The notes below the pieces were generated by a model. It saw only the letters and a list, made by a program, of their open reading frames with translations, was not told the DNA's origin and searched no databases. This document shows, piece by piece, positions 26,463 to 34,614 of a stretch of DNA of 64,000 nucleotides (the stretch's first letter is position 1; the number at the start of each line of letters is the position of its first letter). The DNA lies in assembly GCA_963728395.1 (NCBI GenBank), contig CAVSJJ010000008.1, positions 248,001-312,000 on the forward strand. Direction: 5' to 3'. Made by a program: the position numbers and the translations under genes. This DNA is from CAVSJJ01 sp963728395 (GTDB taxonomy: Bacteria; Actinomycetota; Actinomycetes; Actinomycetales; Dermatophilaceae).

Positions 26463-27701
26463 GTGGATGTCCGCACCGTGCGCGAGCTCGCATCGCCGGA
26501 CGGTCGGGCGCTTCTGCGCAGCCTCCCCGACTACGACGAGTCGGCCGTGCTCGCCCTCCAGAAGAGCCTTCGGGCCCAGGGACACCCCCCAGACCTCGTC
26601 GCCGCCGCGCTGACCCAGCAGCGGCTGCGCACCCGGGCCCGGGCGAAGTTCGGGGAGTTCGCCCCGGACATGCTCTACACCGCGGACGGCCTCGAGCAGG
26701 CCAGTCGGCTCGAGGTGGCGGCGACCCATGCCGGCCGCTTCTATGCCGCGAGCCTGGCGACCGTCCACGACCTCGGCTGCGGCATCGGCTCCGACGCCGT
26801 CGCGATGTCCGCGCTCGGCGTCACCGTCCAGGGCGTCGACGTCGACCCGGTCACGGCGGCCATCGCCGACGTCAACCTCCGGCCGTGGCCGGACTCGCGG
26901 GCCCGGGTCGGTCGCGCGGAGGACTTCCGGGCCCCGGCCGACCCGCTGCACGCCCGGGTCGGCGCCTGGATCGACCCGGCCCGCCGGACGCCCGGCGTGG
27001 CGGACGCCACGGGCCGGACCCGCCGGGTCTTCCGGCTCGACGAGATCTCCCCGAGCTGGGACTTCGTCATCGAGGTCGCGACGGCCATCCCCGCGACGGG
27101 GGCCAAGCTCTCCCCGTCCCTCCCCCACGACGTCATCCCGCTCGGCACCGAGGCGCAGTGGACCTCGTGGGGGGGCACCGTCCTCGAATGCGCGGTCTGG
27201 TGGGGGCCGCTCGCCCGCCGGGTCGGGCGCACCGCCCGGATCCTCGGCGAGGGGCGGCATCCCATCGAGGTGGACGAGACGATGTGCGAGTCGGACCCGC
27301 CGGTCGCCCGCAGCGCGAGCGATCTCGGGCCCTGGCTCTTCGAGCCGGACCGGGCCGTCACCCGGGCCGGGCTGCTCGGGGCGCTCACCGCCGCGACGGG
27401 CGGACGCGAGGTCGACGCCGGCCTCGGCTACGTCCTCGGCACGGAGGACACCACTGTCCCCTTCGCCCGCCGGTATGCCGTCCGGGAGGCGATGCCGTTC
27501 ACCCCCAAGGTGCTGCGCGGCTGGCTGCGCCGGCGACACGTCACCGGGCTGACGATCAAGAAGCGTGGCGTCCGGCTCGACGAGGACGCCCTGCGCCGCG
27601 AGCTCAAGGTCGGCCGCAAGGCCGGCGACGGCGAGCAGGCCACGGTCATCCTCACCCGGGTGGCCGGCCAGCAGATGGCCTTCGTCGTCGATCCCACCTG
27701 A
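26463..27701 (+). CDS. class I SAM-dependent methyltransferase with THUMP-like C-terminal domain
   Basis: 412 residues from GTG 26463, with GAGAGG 9 nt upstream; an in-frame ATG at 26433 lacks this spacing. The SAM-binding loop is VHDLGCGIGSDAVAMSALG (about 98-116) followed by VQGVDVDPVTA. The C-terminal part with RYAVREAMPFTPKVLRGWLRRR and LTIKKRGVRLDEDALRRELK matches the THUMP-like domain found in an actinobacterial family of putative RNA methyltransferases. Substrate unproven. The groES promoter region lies divergently upstream. Confidence 0.82.
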   Translation: MDVRTVRELASPDGRALLRSLPDYDESAVLALQKSLRAQGHPPDLVAAALTQQRLRTRARAKFGEFAPDMLYTADGLEQASRLEVAATHAGRFYAASLATVHDLGCGIGSDAVAMSALGVTVQGVDVDPVTAAIADVNLRPWPDSRARVGRAEDFRAPADPLHARVGAWIDPARRTPGVADATGRTRRVFRLDEISPSWDFVIEVATAIPATGAKLSPSLPHDVIPLGTEAQWTSWGGTVLECAVWWGPLARRVGRTARILGEGRHPIEVDETMCESDPPVARSASDLGPWLFEPDRAVTRAGLLGALTAATGGREVDAGLGYVLGTEDTTVPFARRYAVREAMPFTPKVLRGWLRRRHVTGLTIKKRGVRLDEDALRRELKVGRKAGDGEQATVILTRVAGQQMAFVVDPT

Positions 27702-27715
27702 GCCCGGACGAGCGA

Positions 27716-27747
27716 CGGGGCGGGACGACCGTGGTCGTCCCGCCCCG
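27716..27747. terminator. 15-bp perfect bidirectional hairpin
   Basis: Arms 27716-27730 and 27733-27747 are perfect reverse complements. It lies between the plus-strand methyltransferase and the minus-strand rplL, so it can end both transcripts, including the rplJL operon. Confidence 0.8.
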
Positions 27748-27791
27748 TGCGCTGAGTGAGGTCGTGCCCCGCTCGGCCCTGGGTCAGGGCC

Positions 27792-28187
27792 TCACTTGAG
27801 CTCGACGGTGGCGCCGGCGCCCTCGAGGGCGTCCTTGGCCTTCTCCGCCGCGGCCTTGTCGACCTTCTCGAGGACGGCCTTGGGGGCACCGTCGACGAGG
27901 TCCTTGGCCTCCTTGAGGCCGAGGGAGGTCAGGCTACGGACCTCCTTGATGACGGCGATCTTCTTCTCGCCGGCGGCGACGAGGACGACGTCGAACTCGT
28001 CCTGCTCCTCCTCCGCGGCCGCGTCGCCACCACCGGCGGCCGGCGCGGCGCCCGGGGCGGCGACGGCGACGGGAGCGGCGGCGGTGACGCCGAAGGTCTC
28101 CTCGAACTGGGACACGAACTCGGAGAGCTCGATGAGGGTCATCTCCTTGAAGGCCTCAAGGAGCTCGTCGGTGCTGAGCTTGGCCAT
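27792..28187 (-). CDS. rplL: 50S ribosomal protein L7/L12
   Basis: 131 residues. N-terminal dimerisation domain (KLSTDELLEAFKEMTLIELSEF), Ala/Pro/Gly-rich hinge at about 36-56, and the C-terminal domain with EKKIAVIKEVRSLTSLGLKEAKDLV that contacts translation GTPases. ATG 28187 has AAGGA upstream. Second gene of the rplJL operon, 70 nt after rplJ. Confidence 0.98.
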   Translation of the reverse strand: MAKLSTDELLEAFKEMTLIELSEFVSQFEETFGVTAAAPVAVAAPGAAPAAGGGDAAAEEEQDEFDVVLVAAGEKKIAVIKEVRSLTSLGLKEAKDLVDGAPKAVLEKVDKAAAEKAKDALEGAGATVELK

Positions 28188-28257
28188 GATGGCGGTCCTT
28201 CCTGTTGCTGGGTGCCGTGGGTGGCGATGGGTGGTCGGCCGTGGGCCCGGGGTGGGC

Positions 28258-28806
28258 TCAGGCCTCCGCCGTCGCCACGTCGGCGACGTTGTCGGCGGCC
28301 TTCTGCGCACGCAGCGCGTCGACGACCCGAGCGGCCTGCGACAGCGGTGCGGCGAAGAGGGAGACGGCCTGGCTGAGCTGCGCGTTCATCGCGCCGGCCA
28401 GCTTGGCCAGAAGCACCTCGCGGGACTCGAGGTCCGCGAGCTTGGTGATCTCGGCCGCGCTGAGCGGCTTGCCGTCGAGCACGCCGGCCTTGATCACGAG
28501 GGCGGGGTGTGCCTTGGCGAAGTCACGCAGGCCCTTGGCCGCCTCCACCGGGTCGCCCTCGATGAAGGCGATGGCGGACGGGCCGATGAGCTGCCCGTCG
28601 AAGGCCGTCACACCGGCCTCCTTCGCGGCGAGCTCGGTCAGCGTGTTCTTGACCACGGCGTAGGTCGCGTTGCCACGGAGGTTGCCGCGCAGCTCGGTGA
28701 TCTGGCTCACCGTGAGCCCGCGGTACTCCGTGAGCACGGCCGCACCGGAGGACCGGAACTTCTCGGTCAGGTCGGCGATGGCCGCGGCCTTGTCAGCTCG
28801 TGACAT
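28258..28806 (-). CDS. rplJ: 50S ribosomal protein L10
   Basis: 182 residues from ATG 28806, with GGAAGGAGG directly upstream. The N-terminal rRNA-binding globular domain contains GLTVSQITELRGNLR and YAVVKNTL; the C-terminal helix binds L7/L12 dimers. L10 commonly represses its own operon by binding the leader mRNA, and a structured leader precedes it here. Confidence 0.97.
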   Translation of the reverse strand: MSRADKAAAIADLTEKFRSSGAAVLTEYRGLTVSQITELRGNLRGNATYAVVKNTLTELAAKEAGVTAFDGQLIGPSAIAFIEGDPVEAAKGLRDFAKAHPALVIKAGVLDGKPLSAAEITKLADLESREVLLAKLAGAMNAQLSQAVSLFAAPLSQAARVVDALRAQKAADNVADVATAEA

Positions 28807-28992
28807 GTGGCCTCCTTCCGTCGGGTCGACCGACGGCGAGGGGCCCACACGAGAAGAGCCCCGGCGCAGGGCACGGGGCTGGCGCGGCATACCGGGGGAT
28901 GCCGGGCGAATCGTGGCCTGCGCTGGTCACCCGCCTCGAGCGGGACCTTCGGTCTCGTGCATGCACACGCGACGACCGGCGGTCTTGGGTCA
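28807..28992 (-). promoter_or_regulatory. probable L10 leader RNA
   Basis: About 185 nt of untranslated RNA lie between the predicted start near 28992 and rplJ. On the minus strand it contains GAGACCGAAGGTCCCG and AAGACCGCCGGTCGTCG-like stretches and several GC stems, resembling the L10-binding kink-turn leader used for autoregulation. A copy of the GTATGCCG word (28885-28892, reverse) also sits here. I cannot fold or score it, so the match to the Rfam L10_leader family is tentative. Confidence 0.5.
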
Positions 28993-28998
28993 TCGTGA

Positions 28999-29028
28999 AG
29001 GATACGGGCTGGGCCCGGTCGCAGCCAA
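28999..29028 (-). promoter_or_regulatory. rplJ promoter (-35 TTGGCT, -10 TATCCT)
   Basis: Minus-strand TTGGCT (29023-29028) and TATCCT (28999-29004) with 18 nt between them, about 190 nt before rplJ and just downstream of the lipoprotein stop. Transcription would begin near 28992, at the 5' end of the putative leader. Confidence 0.6.
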
Positions 29029-29043
29029 ATCGGCCTGCGGCCC

Positions 29044-29808
29044 TCATTCGACCTTCGGGCTCTCGAACGTGCCGACCTCGGCCGGGGGCGGCGCCTCGAT
29101 GTCCACCGGGCCGCCCCAGTCGGTGTACGTCACGGCGACGTCCTGGCCGCCGACGGTCATCGAGACGGTGATCGGCCGGTCCTGGGCATCGAGGACGAAC
29201 GTCGCGACGCAGGGCAGGTTCGTGACGTCGAGCCCGAAGACCGCCCCGTCGATGAGCGAGCGCGGGTCGACGGTCACCGTGTAGCTCGTCCGCTCGGCCG
29301 TCGCGTCCGCGACGGTCGCCGTCGTCCGCCTCAGCGCCTTGGCCAGCGTGGCGGGGTCGGTGAAGGCGGTGCGCAGCGCGGTGGTGAAGAAGCGGCTCAT
29401 GCTGTCGGTGCCGGACGGGTCGAGCCTGATCCAGCGGGTCGCCTGGTCCGGCATGCCCGAGACGTAGAGGGTCCCGTCGAGCAGGACGAGGTCCATCTCG
29501 CTGGACTCGACCGGCATGGTCAGGTGCTGCTCGACGGTGTCGCCGGCGTAGCGCATGACGACGTCGCTCGAGGACCCGGACGCGGTGATCGTCGCGCGCC
29601 CGGTGCCCGCGGCCCGCATCGCGTCGCCGACCCGCCGGGCGAGCTCGGGCCCGGGGATCGTCTGTCCGGCCGTGACCGTCACCGTCGGGGTCGCCGTGAC
29701 GGTCGGCGTCGGCGCCGCGCCGTCGAGGCTGATGCTGCAGCCGCCCATGACGATCGCCGCGGCCAGCAAGCCGGCCGCGGCGATCGTCGTGCGCGTGGTG
29801 TCCCGCAC
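29044..29808 (-). CDS. LppX/LprG-like lipoprotein in the ribosomal cluster
   Basis: 254 residues from GTG 29808, one base after the rplA stop. Signal peptide with lipobox VMGGC, a Thr/Pro/Val-rich linker, then a beta-rich domain with YAGDTVEQHLTMPVESSEMDLVLLDGTLYVSGM and a C-terminal QDRPITVSMTVGGQDVAVTYTDWG. This is the LppX/LprG lipid-carrier pattern, similar in design to the protein at 9347-10123. A lipoprotein gene between rplA and rplJ also occurs in Streptomyces, from memory, so the position is conserved. Cotranscription with rplKA is likely. Confidence 0.8.
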   Translation of the reverse strand: MRDTTRTTIAAAGLLAAAIVMGGCSISLDGAAPTPTVTATPTVTVTAGQTIPGPELARRVGDAMRAAGTGRATITASGSSSDVVMRYAGDTVEQHLTMPVESSEMDLVLLDGTLYVSGMPDQATRWIRLDPSGTDSMSRFFTTALRTAFTDPATLAKALRRTTATVADATAERTSYTVTVDPRSLIDGAVFGLDVTNLPCVATFVLDAQDRPITVSMTVGGQDVAVTYTDWGGPVDIEAPPPAEVGTFESPKVE

Positions 29809-29809
29809 C

Positions 29810-30529
29810 TCAGGCCTGCGCGTCGTCCTCGGCGAGCAGGTTGCGCGTCCGGTTGAAGTCGAGCGGGATGCCTGGGCCCATCGTCGTGGCCAGCGTGGCC
29901 TTGGTGATGTAGCGGCCCTTGGAGGCGGACGGCTTGAGCCGGAGGACCTCCTCGAGGGCGGCGGCGTAGTTCTCGACGAGGGCCTTCTCGTCGAAGGAGA
30001 CCTTGCCGATGATGAAGTGGAGGTTCGCGTGCTTGTCGACGCGGAACTCGATCTTGCCGCCCTTGATGTCGGCGACGGCCTTGGCCGTGTCCATGGTGAC
30101 GGTGCCGGTCTTCGGGTTCGGCATGAGACCGCGGGGGCCGAGGATCTTGCCGAGCCGGCCGACCTTGCCCATCATGTCGGGCGTCGCGACGACGGCGTCG
30201 AAGTCGAGCCAGCCGCCGGAGACCTTCTCGATCATGTCGTCGGAGCCGACGAAGTCGGCACCGGCCGCGGTGGCCGCCTCGGCCTTGTCGCCGTTGGCGA
30301 AGACGAGGACGCGGGCGGTCTTGCCGGTCCCGTGCGGGAGGTTGACGGTGCCGCGGACCATCTGGTCGGCCTTGCGCGGGTCGACGCCGAGCCGCATGGC
30401 GACCTCGACCGTCTCGTCGTACTTGGCCTTCGAGGTCGACCGGGCGATCCGGACGGCCTCGAGGGGGGCGTAGACCGCGGCCGGGTCGATCTTCTCGGCG
30501 GCCGAACGGTAGGCCTTGCTGCGCTTCAT
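29810..30529 (-). CDS. rplA: 50S ribosomal protein L1
   Basis: 239 residues. Two-domain L1 with the hinge and RNA-binding signature LGPRGLMPNPKTGTVTMD and the C-terminal ITKATLATTMGPGIPLD. It binds 23S rRNA in the L1 stalk and can repress its own mRNA. ATG 30529 has AGGAGAG upstream. Confidence 0.98.
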   Translation of the reverse strand: MKRSKAYRSAAEKIDPAAVYAPLEAVRIARSTSKAKYDETVEVAMRLGVDPRKADQMVRGTVNLPHGTGKTARVLVFANGDKAEAATAAGADFVGSDDMIEKVSGGWLDFDAVVATPDMMGKVGRLGKILGPRGLMPNPKTGTVTMDTAKAVADIKGGKIEFRVDKHANLHFIIGKVSFDEKALVENYAAALEEVLRLKPSASKGRYITKATLATTMGPGIPLDFNRTRNLLAEDDAQA

Positions 30530-30591
30530 GTTCTCTCCTGGTGCTTCTTCGGTGGAGGTGTGGTCCGCGGGCCAGCGCTGGCCCTGCCACG

Positions 30592-30617
30592 GCCGGTATG
30601 CCGTGCGGCATACCGGC
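30592..30617. repeat. inverted pair of the GTATGCCG word between rplK and rplA
   Basis: Perfect 12-bp arms (30592-30603, 30606-30617) separated by two bases, made of the octamer in forward (30596-30603) and reverse (30606-30613) orientation. It lies within an operon, in the 118-nt gap between rplK and rplA. Confidence 0.78.
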
Positions 30618-30647
30618 GGATGTCGCCCCGGTCGTCCGGGGCCGACA

Positions 30648-31082
30648 TCACAGCTCGGGGGTCTCGATGCCCATCTGTCGAGCGGTGCCGGCGATGATCT
30701 TCATCGCGGCCTCGACGTCGTTGGCGTTGAGGTCCGGCATCTTCGTCTCGGCGATCTCCTTGACCTGGTCGCGGGTCAGCTTGGCGACCTTGGTCTTGTG
30801 CGGCTCGCCCGAGCCCTTCGGGACACCGGCGGCCTTCTTGATCAGCTCCGAGGCCGGCGGGGTCTTCGTGATGAAGGTGAACGAGCGGTCTTCGTAGACC
30901 GTGATGACGACGGGGATGATGTTGCCCCGCTGGTGCTCGGTCGCCGCGTTGTACGCCTTGACGAACTCCATGATGTTGACGCCGTGCTGACCGAGCGCCG
31001 GGCCCACAGGGGGAGCCGGGGTGGCCGCACCGGCCTGGATCTGGAGGTTGATGTACCCCGCGACCTTCTTCTTGGGAGGCAT
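30648..31082 (-). CDS. rplK: 50S ribosomal protein L11
   Basis: 144 residues. The N-terminal thiostrepton-binding domain has the Pro-rich PPVGPALGQHGVNIMEFVKAYN, and the C-terminal rRNA-binding domain contains KTPPASELIKKAAG. Part of the GTPase-associated centre. The usual neighbour order nusG-rplK-rplA is kept. Confidence 0.98.
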   Translation of the reverse strand: MPPKKKVAGYINLQIQAGAATPAPPVGPALGQHGVNIMEFVKAYNAATEHQRGNIIPVVITVYEDRSFTFITKTPPASELIKKAAGVPKGSGEPHKTKVAKLTRDQVKEIAETKMPDLNANDVEAAMKIIAGTARQMGIETPEL

Positions 31083-31184
31083 GCGCTTCCTTCTCGTGTT
31101 GGTGGGCCCACGCCGCTGGGCGATGACCCGGTTGCAGGATCCGCGCTCCCCGGAGGACCCGGTGGGCGCGGCGCCGTCCGTCGG

Positions 31185-32024
31185 TCAGATCTTGGCGACC
31201 TGGCTGAAGGACAGCTCGACCGGGGTCTCCCGGCCGAAGATGGAGACGAGCACCTTGAGCTTCTGGGACTCGACGTTGATCTCGGAGATCGTCGCCGGGA
31301 GGGTCTCGAACGGGCCGTCCATGACGGTGACCGACTCGCCCACCTCGAAGTCGACGACAGCGGCCTCCTTCGGGCGCCCCGCGCCGGCGGCCGCACCGGC
31401 CGTCGCCGCGGTCGCGGGGACGAGGTCGGCCGGCTTGAGCATGGTGAAGACCTCGTCGACGGTCAACGGCACGGGCTGGTGCGCGTTGCCGACGAAGCCG
31501 GTGACACCCGGCGTATGCCGCACGGCGCCCCACGACTCGTCGGTGAGGTCCATCCGGACCAGGACGTAGCCGGGCATCCGGACCCGACGCACGAGCTTGC
31601 GCTGGCCGCCCTTGATCTCGGTGACCTCCTCCATCGGGACCTGGATCTCGAAGATGTAGTCCTCCATGTTGAGGGACTGGATCCGGGTCTCGAGGTTGGC
31701 CTTGACGCGGTTCTCGTAGCCCGCGTAGGAGTGCACGACGTACCAGTCGCCGAACTTGCTCGCCAGCTCCTCCTTGAAGGCGGCGATCGGGTCGGCCTCG
31801 TCCTCGGCGGGGGCCTCGTCCTCGTCGGCGGAAGGCTCGTCCTCGGCGGGCCCCGCGCCGGCCGGGGCCTGACTCAACGTCGTGTCGAGGACCTCACCGG
31901 TGCTCTCGTCCACGACGACGTCCGCGGGCGCGTCCGCGGCGAGCGGCCGGTCCGCGGCGGGGTCGAGGACCTCCGGCACCGAGGTCTCCTCCTCGGTGCT
32001 GTCGGTGCTCCACTGGTCGGGCAC
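31185..32024 (-). CDS. nusG: transcription termination/antitermination protein NusG
   Basis: 279 residues from GTG 32024. An acidic N-terminal extension of about 85 residues, common in actinobacteria, precedes the NGN domain (WYVVHSYAGYENRVKANLETR, MPGYVLVRMDL) and a C-terminal KOW domain (VDFEVGESVTVMDGPFETLPATI). NusG links RNA polymerase to Rho or the ribosome. Confidence 0.97.
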   Translation of the reverse strand: MPDQWSTDSTEEETSVPEVLDPAADRPLAADAPADVVVDESTGEVLDTTLSQAPAGAGPAEDEPSADEDEAPAEDEADPIAAFKEELASKFGDWYVVHSYAGYENRVKANLETRIQSLNMEDYIFEIQVPMEEVTEIKGGQRKLVRRVRMPGYVLVRMDLTDESWGAVRHTPGVTGFVGNAHQPVPLTVDEVFTMLKPADLVPATAATAGAAAGAGRPKEAAVVDFEVGESVTVMDGPFETLPATISEINVESQKLKVLVSIFGRETPVELSFSQVAKI

Positions 32025-32079
32025 TTGGGAACCTACTTCCTTGCTTCCGGGTCGAGGTGGTCGGCTGCGGCGGGCGGCG

Positions 32080-32343
32080 TCAGGCCCCGAAGACGAGGCC
32101 GACGAGCTTAGTGAACCCGTAGTCCACGCCCGCGGTGATCGCCATCATGACCGAGACGAACACGATGACGACGATCGTGTAGTTCCACAGCTCGGACCGG
32201 GTCGGCCGGACCACCTTGCGCAGCTCGTCGAGGATCTGGCTGATGAACAGCGTGAGGGACCGGACGAAGCGCGTGAGGACGTTGCCGCCGTCGGCGCCGC
32301 CCTTGGTGCCGCTCTGGCGCGACCCGCGGGACACTTCGGTCAC
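32080..32343 (-). CDS. secE: preprotein translocase subunit SecE
   Basis: 87 residues from GTG 32343. A short basic N-terminus, then the amphipathic helix LDELRKVVRPTRSELWNYTIVVI running into a single membrane span, the SecE signature. It clamps SecY in the translocon. The order trpT-secE-nusG is the classical actinobacterial arrangement. Confidence 0.95.
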   Translation of the reverse strand: MTEVSRGSRQSGTKGGADGGNVLTRFVRSLTLFISQILDELRKVVRPTRSELWNYTIVVIVFVSVMMAITAGVDYGFTKLVGLVFGA

Positions 32344-32381
32344 GATGCCTCTTCCGTCGTTGCTGCAGGACCTGCTGACGC

Positions 32382-32453
32382 AGGGCAGGAGGGACTCGAA
32401 CCCCCAACCGCCGGTTTTGGAGACCGGTGCTCTACCAATTGAGCCACTGCCCT
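32382..32453 (-). tRNA. trpT: tRNA-Trp (CCA anticodon)
   Basis: 72 nt with the 7-bp acceptor AGGGCAG/CTGCCCT, a D-arm GCTCAATTGGTAGAGC, an anticodon stem CCGGT/ACCGG around a loop with CCA, and a T-arm with TTCGAGT. Located just upstream of secE on the same strand, as in Mycobacterium and Streptomyces. Confidence 0.95.
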
Positions 32454-32675
32454 ACGGAACGCACCGGCTGGGAGTGGTGGTTCCGGGAGGTGGCCGACGA
32501 GGCTCCGGCGGCTCCGGCCCGGCCCGGTCGCGATGCGGCCGACTCGGGGCATGGAACAGCATGGTTGGCGTCAACCACCCGACGGGCAAGCATACGTGAC
32601 CCGCACCCGCCCGCGCGAACCGGCGCCGGACCGGGACCCGGACGAGAGCGGCCGGCATACCCACCGTCTGTCACG

Positions 32676-33986
32676 ATGGACTGCGTGAGCGAGACCACAT
32701 CGACCAGCCGCCCGCCCCTCGCCGACCTCTCCCCCACGGAGCTGGCCGCCGTCCTCGCCGAGCAGCAGGAGGCGTATTCCGCGCTCCGGGATCGCGGACT
32801 CTCGCTCGACCTCACCCGGGGCAAGCCGTCGACCGAGCAGCTCGACCTGTCCGACCGGCTGATGGGCCTGCCCGACGCGCATCGGGACGCCTCGGGGGCG
32901 GATGTGCGCAACTACGGCAACCTCCAGGGCGTCGCCGAGCTGCGACGGATGTTCGCCGAGTTGCTGTGGGTCGAGCCCGACCAGGTCCTCGCCGGCGGCA
33001 ACGCGAGCCTGACGATGATGCACGACGTCCTCGTCGACCTCCTTCTGCACGGAGGGCCCGGCTCGCCGCGGCCGTGGGTGCGCGAGGAGAAGATCACCTT
33101 CATCTGCCCCGTGCCCGGCTACGACCGGCACTGGTCGATGCTCGCCGAGCACGGGATCGAGATGGTGACGGTCCCGATGAACCAGGACGGCCCGGACGCC
33201 GAGGCCGCGGCGCGGATCGCGGCGGGCGACCCGAGCGTCAAGGGCATGTGGGTCGTGCCGACCTACGCCAACCCGACCGGTGCCGTCTGCACCCAGGAGG
33301 TCGCCGCGCGGCTTGCCTCGATGGAGACGGCGGCGCCGGACTTCCGCATCTTCTGGGACAACGCCTACGCCTTCCACCACCTCACCGCGGAGGAGGCCAA
33401 GAGCGCCGACATCCTCACCCTCGCGGCGGCGGCCGGGCACCCGAACCGCCCGATCATGTTCGCCTCGACCTCGAAGATCACGTATGCCGGCTCCGGCGTC
33501 GCCTTCCTCGCCGCGTCGACGGACAACATCGCGTGGTACCTCCGACACCTCGCCATGGCCTCGATCGGCCCGGACAAGGTCAACCAGCTGCGGCACGCGC
33601 AGTTCTTCGGCTCCGCCGACGGCGTGCGCGAGCACATGCGCCGGCACGCCGCGATCATCGCGCCGAAGTTCGCCGCCGTCGAGCAGGCACTCGAGTCCGC
33701 CCTCGGCGGCCGTGGCATCGCCACCTGGACCCACCCGACGGGTGGCTACTTCGTCAACCTCGACGTCCTCGACGGAACGGCCAGCCGGGTCGTCGAACTC
33801 GCCAAGGCGGCCGGCATCGCCCTCACCCCGGCCGGCGCGTCCTTCCCCCACGGCCAGGATCCGCGCGACCGCAACATCCGGCTCGCGCCCACGTTCCCCG
33901 CACTGGACGAGGTCCGCACGGCGATGGCCGGCGTCGCGACCTGTGTCCTCCTCGCCGCCGCGGAGAAGCTGAGCGCGAAGCACTGA
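32676..33986 (+). CDS. aspartate aminotransferase-type PLP enzyme
   Basis: 436 residues from ATG 32676; GTG 32685 is equally possible because neither has a clear ribosome site. Fold type I aminotransferase with LDLTRGKPSTEQLDLSDRL, the NYGNLQGVAELR substrate loop, VVPTYANPTGAVCT, and the PLP lysine in FASTSKITYAGSG. This matches the actinobacterial family of Rv3722c, reported as a main aspartate aminotransferase of Mycobacterium tuberculosis. The position beside trpT, adenosine deaminase and murB is shared with Streptomyces. Confidence 0.88.
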   Translation: MDCVSETTSTSRPPLADLSPTELAAVLAEQQEAYSALRDRGLSLDLTRGKPSTEQLDLSDRLMGLPDAHRDASGADVRNYGNLQGVAELRRMFAELLWVEPDQVLAGGNASLTMMHDVLVDLLLHGGPGSPRPWVREEKITFICPVPGYDRHWSMLAEHGIEMVTVPMNQDGPDAEAAARIAAGDPSVKGMWVVPTYANPTGAVCTQEVAARLASMETAAPDFRIFWDNAYAFHHLTAEEAKSADILTLAAAAGHPNRPIMFASTSKITYAGSGVAFLAASTDNIAWYLRHLAMASIGPDKVNQLRHAQFFGSADGVREHMRRHAAIIAPKFAAVEQALESALGGRGIATWTHPTGGYFVNLDVLDGTASRVVELAKAAGIALTPAGASFPHGQDPRDRNIRLAPTFPALDEVRTAMAGVATCVLLAAAEKLSAKH

Positions 33987-34065
33987 CCACCCGCCGGCCT
34001 CCCCGCTGCTCACTCGACCGGGACGCGGGGCCTTCTCATCGACCGGACTTTCGTAGAGTGAGGAC

Positions 34066-34614
34066 ATGTCCGACATCTCTGAAACCGGCGACCCGACCGA
34101 CGACAACCCGATCTACGAGGACACCAGCTCGACCGGCGACGAGCAGCTCGAGCAGCTGACGGAGGCCGACACCCTCGAGGACAGCGGGGTGGCCGACCCA
34201 CTCGACCGGGGCTACTCCCCGCCGGAACGCGAGCGCGGCACGCGAGCGTTCGGCACCACCGCCGAGGAGCAGTCGCGTGAGGAGCCGCTCGAGGAGCGGA
34301 TCCGCCAGGAGGTTCCCGACCCCGACTCCGCCTACGGCGCCCCCGACAACGAGAGCGGGCTCGACGAGGACCGGCTCGGCGGCGACGACCCCGACGCCAT
34401 CGAGGCCGAGGACGACTGGATCGGGGACCCCGAGGTGGGCGCCGACCGGGCCGGCCGTCTCGTCGCCGACGACGAGGGCACCCACGCAGACGAGGAGGGC
34501 GAGCTCTGGGCGCGGGACGTCGGCATCGACGGCGCCGCGGCATCCGCCGAGGAGGCCGCCGTCCACGTCGTGCCCGACGGGGACGAGACCGAGGGCGAGA
34601 CCGGCGAGGAGTGA
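34066..34614 (+). CDS. DUF5709 acidic protein
   Basis: 182 residues, strongly acidic and low in hydrophobics, starting MSDISETGDPTDDNP. The segments YSPPERERGTRAFGTTAEEQ and SLEERIRQEVPDPD-like, plus RAGRLVADDEGTHADEEGELWARDVGIDGAAASAEEAAVH, define DUF5709. Function unknown; probably largely disordered and cytosolic. The stop overlaps the next start by 4 nt, so it is translationally coupled to the deaminase. Confidence 0.85.
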   Translation: MSDISETGDPTDDNPIYEDTSSTGDEQLEQLTEADTLEDSGVADPLDRGYSPPERERGTRAFGTTAEEQSREEPLEERIRQEVPDPDSAYGAPDNESGLDEDRLGGDDPDAIEAEDDWIGDPEVGADRAGRLVADDEGTHADEEGELWARDVGIDGAAASAEEAAVHVVPDGDETEGETGEE

